Positions 44,300 to 53,684 are shown, counted from the stretch's first letter. The stretch: DNA of 64,000 nt from Vreelandella boliviensis LC1 (GCF_000236035.1 NZ_JH393259.1:1-64000); one strand, 5' to 3'. The notes: generated by a model from the letters alone, not told the origin. A program made the numbers and translations.

Positions 44300-44318
44300 C
44301 GTCAATAACACTCAAAAA

Positions 44319-44332
44319 TTGATCGGTATCAA
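44319..44332. promoter_or_regulatory. FNR/ANR box, perfect consensus
   Basis: TTGATCGGTATCAA matches the consensus TTGAT-N4-ATCAA exactly. It lies 123 bp before the small membrane protein start and may act as a second activator site. Confidence 0.7.
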
Positions 44333-44368
44333 TTTCCTGTTCACCCACTTTCCCCCGCCTTCCGTAAC

Positions 44369-44382
44369 TTGACCTAGGTCAG
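44369..44382. promoter_or_regulatory. FNR/ANR box, near consensus, at class II position
   Basis: TTGACCTAGGTCAG is a near palindrome of FNR/ANR type. A -10-like TAGTAT at 44405-44410 follows, which puts a start site near 44417 and the box centre at about -41.5, the classic activator position. Confidence 0.65.
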
Positions 44383-44441
44383 CATTCTTTCGCCGTTGAG
44401 TAACTAGTATGAACGCATACATCACGGCGGGAGGAATTACC

Positions 44442-44564
44442 ATGTATTGGGATGGCACAGTTATTTTCGGCTTAGCCACCGTCGCGTTAATGGTCGTCTT
44501 TATGGTGGGCTGGGTAGGCTTTGTGGTACGCGATCATCTACGTAAGGATGAACGTAAAAAATAG
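44442..44564 (+). CDS. Single-helix small membrane protein, 40 residues
   Basis: ATG 44442 has GGAGGAA seven bases upstream. The protein is MYWDGTVIFGLATVALMVVF, then a few more hydrophobic residues and a charged tail ending HLRKDERKK: one helix, basic end inside. Two FNR/ANR boxes and a -10 element precede it, so it should be made at low oxygen. Small proteins of this form serve as subunits of terminal oxidases, but no oxidase gene lies nearby, so this is only an analogy. A strong terminator follows. Confidence 0.75.
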   Translation: MYWDGTVIFGLATVALMVVFMVGWVGFVVRDHLRKDERKK

Positions 44565-44659
44565 CCGACCCACCTCGTAAACCTTGTCAGGGGAGGGGGT
44601 TTGCTAGCTTAGTTCTACTAGCACTAGCTTAGTTTTACTAGCGTAGTAAACCTCCTGTT

Positions 44660-44688
44660 GCCAGCCCAATTTGGGCTGGCTTTTTTTT
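44660..44688 (+). terminator. Rho-independent terminator
   Basis: GCCAGCCCA and TGGGCTGGC form the stem with a 3-base loop (44660-44680), followed by eight T. This is the most typical intrinsic terminator of the window. Just upstream is an 18-20-base partial duplication (CTAGCTTAGTT-TACTAG twice). Confidence 0.92.
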
Positions 44689-44821
44689 GGGTAAAAATCG
44701 GTTGAGTTGAAATTTCCTAGCGTACGATGTGGAGCAATACAAGGTGTACTCTGGTAAAGTTCTCTGCATAAGTTCTTTGCATAAGCTCTTTGCAATAACG
44801 AACACACCAGGAAGCGATGCC

Positions 44822-45337
44822 ATGAACGCAGTTGCCTTACACCGCAGCCCGTGGGCGCGTGCACGCGGTCGATTCGCGTGCGCGTTAATTGTCGTGGGCT
44901 TAACTTTCCCCACGACTGTCTTCGCCCAGGCGTTAAGTATCATCAACGGCGATGTCACTCAAAAGGTCGCCCTAAGTGATTTGCGCGCCATGTCCGATAC
45001 GACGTTTACGCTCTACGATCCCTTTCAAGGGCGCGATGTGGAGATGCGTGGCGTAGCTTTTCAAACCTTTCTGATTGAACAGTTTGGCGAAGTGCCCCCG
45101 GCGCTTCACTTTACCGCCTGGGATGACTACGAAGTTACCCTAGAGGGGTGGGACGACCCCAGCTGGCATCTGATTAGCTCTGAAGACGGCGATCCGCTCA
45201 CCATTCGTTCGAGGGGCCCCGTGCGGCTGGTAGAGCGCGATTATAATAATCAGGGCAATGGTGACCGCGACGTTGAAAACCTGCGTGAATTCAACGACTG
45301 GATCTGGATGATCCGAAGCATAGAGGCGAAGTGGTGA
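44822..45337 (+). CDS. Periplasmic molybdopterin-binding-domain-like protein
   Basis: This encodes 171 residues. ATG 44822 has AGGA nine bases upstream; a longer frame begins at 44729 without support. The signal peptide ends near TVFAQALS. The mature part, SIINGDVTQKVALSDLRAMS and VEMRGVAFQTFLIEQFGEVP, resembles the oxidoreductase molybdopterin-binding domain, but the Cys ligand of sulfite-oxidase-type proteins is absent, so it may bind a ligand rather than act as an enzyme. Its stop overlaps the start of the following cyclase, so the two probably work together. Confidence 0.7.
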   Translation: MNAVALHRSPWARARGRFACALIVVGLTFPTTVFAQALSIINGDVTQKVALSDLRAMSDTTFTLYDPFQGRDVEMRGVAFQTFLIEQFGEVPPALHFTAWDDYEVTLEGWDDPSWHLISSEDGDPLTIRSRGPVRLVERDYNNQGNGDRDVENLREFNDWIWMIRSIEAKW

Positions 45338-46482
45338 CATCCAAAGCCAAACCCGTTGAGCAATCATCAATGCGACCGCGGCCTTTAGCTCGCCAGCATC
45401 GCTACATTACGTGGTTATCGTTGAGCTTGATGAGCTTTTTGGCGCTAATGGTGCTGATTGTTTATGAGTCGCGCTGGGTATACCCCGAAATACAGGCCTA
45501 CTTCAGCCAAACGGGGAATTTGACAGGCCAACAGTTGGCGACCCGGTCGCGTGCCTATCTGCAAGATGCCCAATCCGAACTACTGATCGATCAGCCTGCA
45601 CAAGCGGCCTTAGATGCAGCCATCATCAACATTGAGCTAGCTTACGGCCTTTTCGATGTGCACGTTTATCGGCGCCAATACGAGTGCACTGAGCCCGGCC
45701 TAGTGAGCTTAAATCGCGTATTGGCAGGGTTGGCGCTGCGTGAGTTTGACCGTGTCGCTGTGGTGGACGAGTTGTTTGCGCCCATACAGTGCCTTACCCA
45801 TATTGAGATGCACCAATTAGACCAGCGCGGCGCGGCGATTAATAATTTTTCAGAAAGCACGCGTCAGCATAATCAAGTGCTGACTTACTCCAGTTTATTG
45901 ATCTTTGTGATGGGATTGGTGTTTTGGTGGCTCCACGAGCGCCAGCTACGACGAACTGATCGCGCCACCCAAGATACCTTTGAGTGGATGCAGCGCGCCA
46001 TGCGCGATCCGCTAACCGGGGTCGGGAACCGTAGCGCTTTGCATCAAGATGTGTTGGCAAAGCAGCATCAGTCGCTGGGGCTGATTCTGGTCGATATCGA
46101 CTATTTTAAACAGTACAACGATGCCTACGGGCACCCGCAAGGCGATACCCTGTTGCGCCAGTTGGCCACATTGATTGGTAAAACACTTAATGATGAAGCG
46201 CAGCTCTACCGCTTGGGAGGCGATGAGTTCGCAGCGTTAATCTTCTGCCCGGACACAGAGACGCTGAAGAGCTACTGTCGTCAGTTAATTGAAGGGGTTC
46301 GTAAGGCTAACTTTGCACACCCCGCCCATTCGGATAAGAAAGACGTTACCTTAAGCGTAGGTGGCAGCTGTTTTGTAGCCGATGAAGCAACTTTTCCCTA
46401 CGCCTACGAAGCCGCTGACAAAGCACTCTACCGGGTAAAAACCGCAGGCCGTGACGGCTGGCAGGTTACTGAAGGCGCATAA
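45331..46482 (+). CDS. Membrane diguanylate cyclase coupled to a periplasmic partner
   Basis: This encodes 383 residues. GTG start overlaps the TGA of the periplasmic protein gene. Helices at about 28-46 and 190-207 flank a periplasmic sensor of about 145 residues. The GGDEF domain has RDPLTGVGNRSALHQD, LVDIDYFKQYNDAYGHPQGD and the active motif YRLGGDEFAALIF (about 295). There is no RxxD inhibitory site at the usual place. The partner protein is likely to signal to the sensor domain. The 3' end overlaps the convergent haemoglobin gene by 17 bp. Confidence 0.88.
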   Translation: MVTSKAKPVEQSSMRPRPLARQHRYITWLSLSLMSFLALMVLIVYESRWVYPEIQAYFSQTGNLTGQQLATRSRAYLQDAQSELLIDQPAQAALDAAIINIELAYGLFDVHVYRRQYECTEPGLVSLNRVLAGLALREFDRVAVVDELFAPIQCLTHIEMHQLDQRGAAINNFSESTRQHNQVLTYSSLLIFVMGLVFWWLHERQLRRTDRATQDTFEWMQRAMRDPLTGVGNRSALHQDVLAKQHQSLGLILVDIDYFKQYNDAYGHPQGDTLLRQLATLIGKTLNDEAQLYRLGGDEFAALIFCPDTETLKSYCRQLIEGVRKANFAHPAHSDKKDVTLSVGGSCFVADEATFPYAYEAADKALYRVKTAGRDGWQVTEGA

Positions 46483-46945
46483 TATCTGCGTATAAGGGAG
46501 CGAGCCGGCCCAGTAGTTCATTACGCGCGCCAAGGGTAATATCTTCATCCTGCATAGCGGCATTGAGATGTTCCACTAAGCGATTAAAGTGTACATCCGT
46601 CAGGCCCATATGTTGATGCGCACGATCCATTGGTGGGCCTTCATAGCGGCAGGGGCCGTCGCTCACATCGCATAGCTGGCTGGCCAGCGATTCGGCAAAT
46701 AAATCGATGTTGGTGTTAGCAAAAAACACCACCACCTCGGGATCATCCGCAATCCGGTATAAGAGGTTCTCAACTATCGCATCAATCGTGGCTTCCCCAC
46801 CCAGGCGCTCGTATAGTGTTGTCGATGTTGATGTTGATTGAGTTGCTGACTGATGAGCACACCCTGCGAACGAAAACGCGACCGCTACAAAAGTAATCGC
46901 TATTAAACAACGGCGTGTACGGTAGTGTTTGAGTGGATAGATCAT
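46466..46945 (-). CDS. Truncated haemoglobin (group I-like) lipoprotein
   Basis: This encodes 159 residues. ATG 46945 was chosen over longer frames because a lipoprotein signal follows directly (CLIAITFVAVAFSFAGC). The haemoglobin domain has TTLYERLGGEATIDAIVENL, then YRIADDPEVVVFFAN (FF pair) and DRAHQHMGLTDVHFNRLVEH, with the proximal His in HMGLTDVHF. The anchoring to an outer- or inner-membrane leaflet is unusual for such proteins and places heme in the periplasm. It is the last gene of the block with DUF3034, GGDEF-EAL and cupredoxin-like genes, 10 bp after DUF3034. Confidence 0.8.
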   Translation of the reverse strand: MIYPLKHYRTRRCLIAITFVAVAFSFAGCAHQSATQSTSTSTTLYERLGGEATIDAIVENLLYRIADDPEVVVFFANTNIDLFAESLASQLCDVSDGPCRYEGPPMDRAHQHMGLTDVHFNRLVEHLNAAMQDEDITLGARNELLGRLAPLYADIMRLQ

Positions 46946-46955
46946 AGCGCCCCAC

Positions 46956-47846
46956 TTAAAAAGCTGCCTGAAGTGAAAGATAGCCGCCGCGTTGGGAAGG
47001 TAGGCCAGCAATATCGCCTAAATCCAACCACGCGCCCGTGAGTGATAAGTGCTTATTGAAGAAGTAGGCACTGTAGAGACTTTGCCAATCATGCTCTTCG
47101 GCCACGCTTAAGTTATCGGGTTTCTGACGATACTCGGCGCCGATAATCCATTGAGGGGTAATAAAGATGCCCACGCTGCCCTCGGCTACCCACGAGCGGC
47201 TACCCTGATCACCCCCAAAGCCGATCAGGCCACCTTGGTTGGCATCGGTATTGCGCAGGGTGGCGTTGAGCAGCACATTGCGCCCAGCAACGGCACTAAA
47301 CAGCAGCTTGCTGGCGCTAAGATACACATCGGTACCGCTTGTTTCATCGGCGCCAAGGGCGGTGGGAATAGCCCCATCAACCAGTCGCTTATGCTGTGCT
47401 CCAACACTCCAAATGCCCCAAGGGTGATAAAGCACATCGCCGAATAAGCGCACCTTTGCGCCGTAAATATCCTGGCCTAGCTCGCCACCAAGAGTCTCCA
47501 AATCAAGCGTCTGACGCGCTACAGAGACTTCAATACGATCATAAATATTCAGGCTAGCACCGGTCACCGTTAGTCGATAATCGTCCACCCAGGCACGGGT
47601 CGTGGCGGCAGTGACGCCTATTTCCCGTTCGCTTGCGGTGCTGGCAAGCACCGCCCAAGGCGATAAACCGCCTCCCGCGGCCCCTTCAATAGCACTCACT
47701 CCACCGGTTCCTAGAATACGGCTACCGGCAAAGGAGGGCGCGGAGGCAAGCGCTAAAGAAACCGCTAAGCAAAACGCAAGGCAGCGGGAAAGGGAGTGTC
47801 GAAAGGGTGAACTGGGCGGTGAAAACATAGCTTGAAATAACATCAT
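46956..47846 (-). CDS. DUF3034 outer-membrane-like protein
   Basis: This encodes 296 residues. Signal peptide ending ASAPSFAGSR. The mature start SRILGTGGVSAIEGAAGGGL, then SPWAVLAS, is the DUF3034 signature. Alternating strands and a C-terminal Phe (GGYLSLQAAF) indicate a beta-barrel in the outer membrane. The role is unknown. The ATG overlaps the stop of the GGDEF-EAL gene by 4 bp (ATGA), showing translational coupling. Confidence 0.85.
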   Translation of the reverse strand: MMLFQAMFSPPSSPFRHSLSRCLAFCLAVSLALASAPSFAGSRILGTGGVSAIEGAAGGGLSPWAVLASTASEREIGVTAATTRAWVDDYRLTVTGASLNIYDRIEVSVARQTLDLETLGGELGQDIYGAKVRLFGDVLYHPWGIWSVGAQHKRLVDGAIPTALGADETSGTDVYLSASKLLFSAVAGRNVLLNATLRNTDANQGGLIGFGGDQGSRSWVAEGSVGIFITPQWIIGAEYRQKPDNLSVAEEHDWQSLYSAYFFNKHLSLTGAWLDLGDIAGLPSQRGGYLSLQAAF

Positions 47847-50212
47847 GGCTTTCCCTGGAGCGTCTTTAGTATGGAAGACATCGGGTGGGGCAATGACAGC
47901 GATTTATAACTATCCAACCAAGCGGGTAACTCGTCAGCAGGCATCGGTTTAGCAATCCAATAACCCTGTAAATAGTCGCAGCCGAGCTTGCTCAGTAGTT
48001 CGGCGCTGGCGCGATTCTCAACCCCCTCTGCCACTAAGCGCAGACCCAGGCTATGACCCATTTCGATGGTCGAGCTGACAATGGTTAAATCATCTTTTTG
48101 GGAGTCAATTGCCAGTACAAAAGATTTATCGATCTTGAGTTCATCCACGGGTAAGCGTTTGATTTGCGCCAGGGAGGAGTAGCCGGTGCCGTAATCGTCA
48201 ATGGCGATACGCAGCCCCAGCTGGTTGAGTTCCGTCAGTGTGGCCATGGCGGCATCAACGTCCTGCATAACGGCACTTTCAGTGACTTCGATACTCAGGC
48301 GGGCAGGGGCAAGGCGATAGCGTTGAAGTAGGCTAGCCAAGTAAGCAGCTAATTGGCGATCCATCACATCACTGGCGGAGAGGTTAACGGCTACCGATAC
48401 GTGGTAACCAAGCTGCTGCCAGGCATGCAGTTGGGCGCAGACATTGGCTAACATCCAGTGGCTAAGCATGCTGATACTCCCCGAGCGTTCAGCTAAACCA
48501 ATAAATTCATCGGGCGGTACAAAACCTAGCGAGGGGTGGCGCCAGCGCATCAACGCTTCACATTGATTAACATGGCCGCTGCGTGTGTCTACTTTAGGCT
48601 GATAGGCCATCCACAGTTCACCATTGCCCACCGCGTCCTGTAGATCACGAATCAAGGTGAGCTGACGCAAATGGTGCTCATCCTGACCCTCCAGGTAGCG
48701 CTGGTGGGTGTGTCGGTGGCGGCGCGCCATATCAAGTGCTATATCAGATCGCCGCAGCAGCAGTTGCGGGCTATCGCCATGGTCTGGGTAGTTGGTTTCA
48801 CCGGCAGAAAGAGAGGGAGTAATGGGAGATTTATCAAGATCGATAGGATGGTGCAGCGTAGTGAAAAGACGTGTTCGCCAGGCAAAGTCGCTTCTTGACT
48901 GCTTGACGAGAAGGAATAACTCGTCACTATCAAGCCGGTAGGCAGTACTCTCAGAGTCATCCAAGTGCTGCAAACGCTTGGCCAGTGTGACTAGTACATG
49001 ATCCCCCAACGCGTAGCCGAAGGTGTCGTTAATATCGCGAAAGTTATTAATCGCAAGGCGCAGCAAGGTAAACGGCTCGCCGCGTTGGATCAAAAGGCTA
49101 ATATCCTCTTGGGCACTTATGCGATTGGGCAGGTCGGTGAGTAAATCGTGGCGGGACTGGTGATGAAGAGTGGCCTCGCGCTGAGCGATGCCCTCCTGCA
49201 TGGCGAGTAGTGTCGACGCCAAAAGTCCTGTTTCACTGCGCTCGGTACCGGTAGGTAACTCGGTGAAACGCTCGCCGCGTCCAATGCGCTGTGCCGCCTT
49301 TGCAAGCTCCATTAACGGTTTGCTCATGCTCCGCGCACTCCACATGGCAATGAGCACGGTAAACAGCAGAATCAGGGCAATGATTCCCAGCAGTTGCCAC
49401 TGCAATGAGCGGTAAGCGCCGAGTAGCTCGTTGCGGGATATTTGAAGTAGCGCATAGGTGTGATTAGCATCGTCGGAATTGAGTTGACTCGCATAGGAGA
49501 GGTACTCCGCATCCGGTGTCATCTGGCTGTGTAATGAGTATTCGCCATTGATTAGCTCACCACCACGTCCGCTCATTAACCGCTGAGCTAACTGCTTATC
49601 ATGAGTGCTTTCAAGGTAACTGATCTCATTGTTATCAAGAAAGTTAACAACGCTAATATCCAGCCCCGTTAACGCATTAATCTCTTCCGTCACCGCCTCA
49701 TTGATTAAAAAACCCATGCCGACCCAGCCGATTAGATTGGGGGCACGAACGGGCAGCAGGGCAAACTCATAAGGTTGACCCTCGGCTATGACGACGCTAA
49801 CCGCTTTGCCCTCTTGGCGAGCCCGCTCGAACAGCTGCGGGAAAGGCATCGGGCTATTTTGCGCGTGATGGCTGCTGGCTAAAATATGGCCATCTAGTCC
49901 ACTGAGTAACACGATGTCTGCCTTGGCTCTGTCGCCATGGTTGGCCAGAACGGAGTAGAGCGTCTCGGTATCCTGGGTGGAAACGGCGCTCTTAAAACCG
50001 AAGTCATCGGCGAGGATGGCGACGTTATTGGCTAACTGCTCACCGCGAGCGTCCAGCAGTTGTTCCAATACCTTGGCGCCCACTTCTAAACGTTGGGAGC
50101 CTTTTGCAATGACGTCGTTTTGGGTCGCGCGAAGAAACGCCACCCCGGTGGCGAGTTGCGAGACAATCACCACGGTCAGTAGCACTAGCATCAGGCGCGT
50201 TCTAAAGCGCAT
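47843..50212 (-). CDS. Sensor-HAMP-GGDEF-EAL protein, probable phosphodiesterase
   Basis: This encodes 789 residues. Helix at about 7-27, a periplasmic double-Cache-like sensor (about 30-272), helix (about 275-293), HAMP (ARSMSKPLMELAKAAQRIGR), a GGDEF domain with degenerate site YRLDSDELFLLV, and an EAL domain with QCEALMRWRHP, VTESAVMQD, DDYGTGYSSLAQIK and EGVEN motifs expected of an active phosphodiesterase. It would lower c-di-GMP in response to a periplasmic signal. Its partners on the operon suggest a copper- or heme-related input. Confidence 0.9.
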   Translation of the reverse strand: MRFRTRLMLVLLTVVIVSQLATGVAFLRATQNDVIAKGSQRLEVGAKVLEQLLDARGEQLANNVAILADDFGFKSAVSTQDTETLYSVLANHGDRAKADIVLLSGLDGHILASSHHAQNSPMPFPQLFERARQEGKAVSVVIAEGQPYEFALLPVRAPNLIGWVGMGFLINEAVTEEINALTGLDISVVNFLDNNEISYLESTHDKQLAQRLMSGRGGELINGEYSLHSQMTPDAEYLSYASQLNSDDANHTYALLQISRNELLGAYRSLQWQLLGIIALILLFTVLIAMWSARSMSKPLMELAKAAQRIGRGERFTELPTGTERSETGLLASTLLAMQEGIAQREATLHHQSRHDLLTDLPNRISAQEDISLLIQRGEPFTLLRLAINNFRDINDTFGYALGDHVLVTLAKRLQHLDDSESTAYRLDSDELFLLVKQSRSDFAWRTRLFTTLHHPIDLDKSPITPSLSAGETNYPDHGDSPQLLLRRSDIALDMARRHRHTHQRYLEGQDEHHLRQLTLIRDLQDAVGNGELWMAYQPKVDTRSGHVNQCEALMRWRHPSLGFVPPDEFIGLAERSGSISMLSHWMLANVCAQLHAWQQLGYHVSVAVNLSASDVMDRQLAAYLASLLQRYRLAPARLSIEVTESAVMQDVDAAMATLTELNQLGLRIAIDDYGTGYSSLAQIKRLPVDELKIDKSFVLAIDSQKDDLTIVSSTIEMGHSLGLRLVAEGVENRASAELLSKLGCDYLQGYWIAKPMPADELPAWLDSYKSLSLPHPMSSILKTLQGKP

Positions 50213-50262
50213 AGCAACCTCACTAAGTGGCGGACCGCCACCTCCTGAACACTGGTAGGAAC

Positions 50263-50964
50263 TTAAGTGGCATCTTTAAAGCGTTGTTGCAGAGGTGAAA
50301 GAGTTGGCGCTGGCGGTGGCAGCGCGTTGAGTTCCAAGTTAACGTCCAGTTGGTCAGTATCGGTAATCATGCCTTCCCACCAGACTTGCTGGCTATCATC
50401 AAGTAGCGGGTGCCAAACGCGCACTCGGTGTTGACCAGGCGGTAGCGTCGGCAGGTTAAGCATGCCTTCGGCACCTGTTGATGCTGCAAAAGGGGCGTCG
50501 CTGACGACAATAAATGCCTGCATATGGTCGTGAATATTGCACCCTAAAACGACAATGCCTGGTTGATCGAATTTAACCGGCGGAGGCGTTTCTTGTAGGT
50601 AGAGATTTAAATCAAAGGTTTTGGCCGGTGAGAAAGAGTAGACGTGATGACGGGTTGTATCTTGATTGGGAAAGGCCACATAGCTGTCGGTAGGGACGGT
50701 TAGTACCTTGGGGTGAAAGGCGGCATCACGCTGGTAGATATTCTCTTCTTGAGGTAGATTGCCCGCCGCCGAATCGTAGTAAACCTCAACAACTGCATCC
50801 TCAAGCGGTTGGCCATCAGCACTGCTGATGGTTATCTGCGCGGCGTTAGCGGTGGAGCCAAGTAGGGTTATTATCGTCAGTACAAATAGCGTGGCGGCGT
50901 ATGCACTGATAAAACCGATAAAAGGGCGCTGTTGTAGTGTTGGCTCTGGCATTGAGATCGTCAT
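50263..50964 (-). CDS. Cupredoxin-like periplasmic protein (methylamine-utilisation type)
   Basis: This encodes 233 residues. An N-terminal helix or signal (about 15-42, ending ANAAQITI) precedes a beta-sandwich. The type-1 copper ligands are in order: His in TTRHHVYSFS, then Cys, His and Met in VVLGCNIHDHMQAFIVV. Proteins of this kind are annotated as methylamine utilisation protein, but no mau genes are here. It is the first gene of the block, 50 bp before the GGDEF-EAL gene. It may sense copper or redox state for the sensor kinase-like partner. Confidence 0.78.
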   Translation of the reverse strand: MTISMPEPTLQQRPFIGFISAYAATLFVLTIITLLGSTANAAQITISSADGQPLEDAVVEVYYDSAAGNLPQEENIYQRDAAFHPKVLTVPTDSYVAFPNQDTTRHHVYSFSPAKTFDLNLYLQETPPPVKFDQPGIVVLGCNIHDHMQAFIVVSDAPFAASTGAEGMLNLPTLPPGQHRVRVWHPLLDDSQQVWWEGMITDTDQLDVNLELNALPPPAPTLSPLQQRFKDAT

Positions 50965-51150
50965 CCCGCATTAAGCTGACAAATTGTTAAGTCTAATAGT
51001 GGATGGATTGAGCAAGAAAGTCATGCGTTTGGCTTAACGGTAAGCCAACACTTTTACTTTGACCTTAATTGAGCACTGGCTCTTGCGCTGGCGACCAGGT
51101 CAGCTTGTACCGCTGAACTGAGATGAGAGGTGCGTTGTTTAATGCAATGT

Positions 51151-51744
51151 TTAACGCAATGTTGGCTGGCGCCAAGTATTCCGCCAGGCGTGCATGACCC
51201 GCTCCGGGTACCAGGTTTCGCCCAAGCTGCCGTTATAGCGTGCTAGCGCGCGGGTAAAGTCACCATTCTCGATAGCGAGGTAGTGCGCCAAAATAGTACA
51301 GCCATAGCGCAAATTGCGTGGCGGGTAGGTTAAGTCGTCAATCGGTAGCCCAAGTTCGCTGACCCAGAAAGGCATAATTTGCATCAGGCCAACGGCGCCT
51401 GCAGAGGAGATAGCATCCGCTTTGAAGGCGCTTTCCACCTGAATCAAAGCTAACACCAAATCAGGCGGTAAGCCTGCCAGTCTGGCTTCTTGGTAGATAC
51501 GCGTTAGCAGTGTCTGGCGCTGTACGGCATCATCAATAAAGCGCGCTAGCGGCGTGTCCATGCGTTCACGCCACTGACGCGCTACCCACTGCTGTTGAGC
51601 CGTTCGATGCTGCTGATTGGCAGACTCAAGCGTAGGCCGCAGCGTTTGAGGTAACAGCTGAGCCGCAGCTGGGCTTGTCACTACTAGCCCAGCGCCGCTC
51701 AGCAATAACCCGCTAAGCGTTACTACCTTAGCTAGCTTTCTCAC
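51151..51744 (-). CDS. Lytic transglycosylase, SLT family
   Basis: This encodes 197 residues. GTG 51744 gives a clean signal peptide ([20 protein letters not shown], ending SPAAAQ); a longer frame would place it internally. The domain has the SLT motifs: [20 protein letters not shown] with the catalytic Glu, [22 protein letters not shown] and ARYNGSLG. It cleaves peptidoglycan in the periplasm. The start overlaps the proS stop by 17 bp, so it is probably coexpressed with proS. Confidence 0.88.
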   Translation of the reverse strand: MRKLAKVVTLSGLLLSGAGLVVTSPAAAQLLPQTLRPTLESANQQHRTAQQQWVARQWRERMDTPLARFIDDAVQRQTLLTRIYQEARLAGLPPDLVLALIQVESAFKADAISSAGAVGLMQIMPFWVSELGLPIDDLTYPPRNLRYGCTILAHYLAIENGDFTRALARYNGSLGETWYPERVMHAWRNTWRQPTLR

Positions 51745-53458
51745 GCAAAAAGTCGATGATTTGATCCGCAGGCACCATGGTGGCTTCGCTATCCCGGCGT
51801 CCTTTATATTCCAGTTCGCCGTTGTCCAGGCTGCGGTCACCGATGACCAGGCGATGAGGAACGCCCATCAGCTCCAAATCAGCAAATTTAACCCCAGGAC
51901 GGGTGTCGCGGTCATCCAGTAAGACATCTAAGCCTGCGGCGGTGAGCGCTTGGTAAAGACGTTCAGACTCCTCGCGAACACGTTGTGATTTGTGCGCATT
52001 CATCGGCACCAGCGCCACCTGGAAGGGGGCAATGGCGTTGGGCCAGATAATGCCGGATTCGTCGTGGTTTTGCTCAATGGCCGCAGCAACCACGCGGGTC
52101 ACGCCGATGCCGTAGCAACCCATCCACGGGTGGCTGGTTTTGCCGTTGTCGCCCAGCACGTTGGCGTTCATCGCCTGGGAGTACTTTTGGCCAAGCTGGA
52201 AGACGTGACCAACCTCGATACCGCGCTTGATGGAGAGCATGCCTTGGCCGTCTGGAGAGGGATCGCCTTCCACCACATTACGCAGGTCGGCAACGTCGGG
52301 CAGGGCTACATCGCGCTCCCAGTTAATGCCGAAGTAGTGCTTGTCATCCACATTGGCACCGGCGCCGAAGTCGCTCATCAGCGCGACGCTGCGGTCAATA
52401 ATCACCGGCATTTTCAAGCCCACTGGGCCGAGCGAGCCGGGGCCAGCACCCACCGCAGCGCGAATCTCCTCTTCACTGGCCATGGTCAGCGGTGCAGCTA
52501 CTTGAGATAGGTTTTCTGCTTTTACCTCGTTCAACTCGTGATCACCACGAACGAGGAGCGCGATTAAGCCGCCTTCGGCAGCGTGAACCATCAACGTTTT
52601 AACGGTTTTCTCAATCGGTAGCTCGAACTGCTCAACCAATGTGGCGATGGTTTTGGCATCGGGGGTATCGACGAGGCGTAGTTCTTCGCCGGGTTCGGCG
52701 CGGGTAGCCTGGCTGCCAAGCGGAGCAGGTAGTGCCTCGGCTTTCTCCATGTTGGCCGCATAATCGGAGGAGTTGGAGAACACGATATCGTCTTCACCGG
52801 AATCGGCCAGCACGTGGAATTCGTGAGAACCGGTGCCGCCGATCGAGCCGTTGTCAGCGATAACAGGACGAAAGTTAAGCCCCAAACGTGTGAAAATGCG
52901 CGTGTAGGCGTCGTACATGTCCTGGTAAGTCTGTTTCAGCGAGGTTTCATCCAAGTGGAAGGAGTAGGCGTCCTTCATAATGAACTCACGCGAGCGCATC
53001 ACCCCAAAACGTGGGCGAATCTCGTCGCGGAATTTGGTTTGAATCTGGTAGAAATTGACCGGCAGCTGTTTATAGCTGGCAATCTCTTTACGCACCAGGT
53101 CGGTAATGACTTCTTCGTGGGTCGGGCCGACGCAGTAGTCGCGGTCGTGGCGATCTTTGAGACGTAATAACTCGGGGCCGTACTGTTCCCAGCGGCCAGA
53201 CTCTTGCCATAGTTCGGCGGGCTGAACGGCGGGCATCAGTACTTCTTGAGCACCGGCGCGGTTCATCTCTTCGCGCACAATGGCTTCCACCTTGCGCAGT
53301 GTACGCAGGCCAAGTGGCAGCCAGGTGTAAAGCCCAGAGGTTAAACGGCGAATCATCCCAGCGCGGAGCATTAACTGGTGGCTAATGACTTCGGCGTCAG
53401 CCGGGGTTTCTTTTAGAGTGGCAATCAATAGTTGGCTGGCGCGCATGGACGTTAGCAT
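51728..53458 (-). CDS. proS: Prolyl-tRNA synthetase
   Basis: This encodes 576 residues, the bacterial long form. Class II motifs: motif 2 ([20 protein letters not shown]), motif 3 ([17 protein letters not shown]), and the INS editing domain between them (about 225-410, with [10 protein letters not shown]-like [11 protein letters not shown]). The C-terminal anticodon domain has [20 protein letters not shown]. It charges tRNA-Pro and edits Ala. The ATG at 53458 is the only reasonable start. The 3' end overlaps the lytic transglycosylase gene. Confidence 0.97.
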   Translation of the reverse strand: MLTSMRASQLLIATLKETPADAEVISHQLMLRAGMIRRLTSGLYTWLPLGLRTLRKVEAIVREEMNRAGAQEVLMPAVQPAELWQESGRWEQYGPELLRLKDRHDRDYCVGPTHEEVITDLVRKEIASYKQLPVNFYQIQTKFRDEIRPRFGVMRSREFIMKDAYSFHLDETSLKQTYQDMYDAYTRIFTRLGLNFRPVIADNGSIGGTGSHEFHVLADSGEDDIVFSNSSDYAANMEKAEALPAPLGSQATRAEPGEELRLVDTPDAKTIATLVEQFELPIEKTVKTLMVHAAEGGLIALLVRGDHELNEVKAENLSQVAAPLTMASEEEIRAAVGAGPGSLGPVGLKMPVIIDRSVALMSDFGAGANVDDKHYFGINWERDVALPDVADLRNVVEGDPSPDGQGMLSIKRGIEVGHVFQLGQKYSQAMNANVLGDNGKTSHPWMGCYGIGVTRVVAAAIEQNHDESGIIWPNAIAPFQVALVPMNAHKSQRVREESERLYQALTAAGLDVLLDDRDTRPGVKFADLELMGVPHRLVIGDRSLDNGELEYKGRRDSEATMVPADQIIDFLREKAS

Positions 53459-53684
53459 TCCTTGGTTTTTGAAAAAAGCTCTTGAGAAAGCTCTTAAAAG
53501 CGTTGAATGGGGATATTGTACGGCCTAGCGGTTAAAGCGGCAAAATAGTGCCTATCGTCAAATCATCAACGCTTTAGGATGCTGTGCTAAACTGACCGAG
53601 TTTATGGCGCGTTAGTCGGCAAAAAAAACGAAAGCGCAATGCGCTATATCGACTATCGATACTTTTTTATTTGAGGGAACCTTC

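Noticed and set aside
44590-44650. CTAGCTTAGTT-TACTAG partial duplication before the terminator
   Set aside because: Only two short copies, low complexity, no link to a mobile element or site.
48671-48898. Antisense ORFs inside the GGDEF-EAL gene
   Set aside because: They are shadows of the well-supported coding frame.
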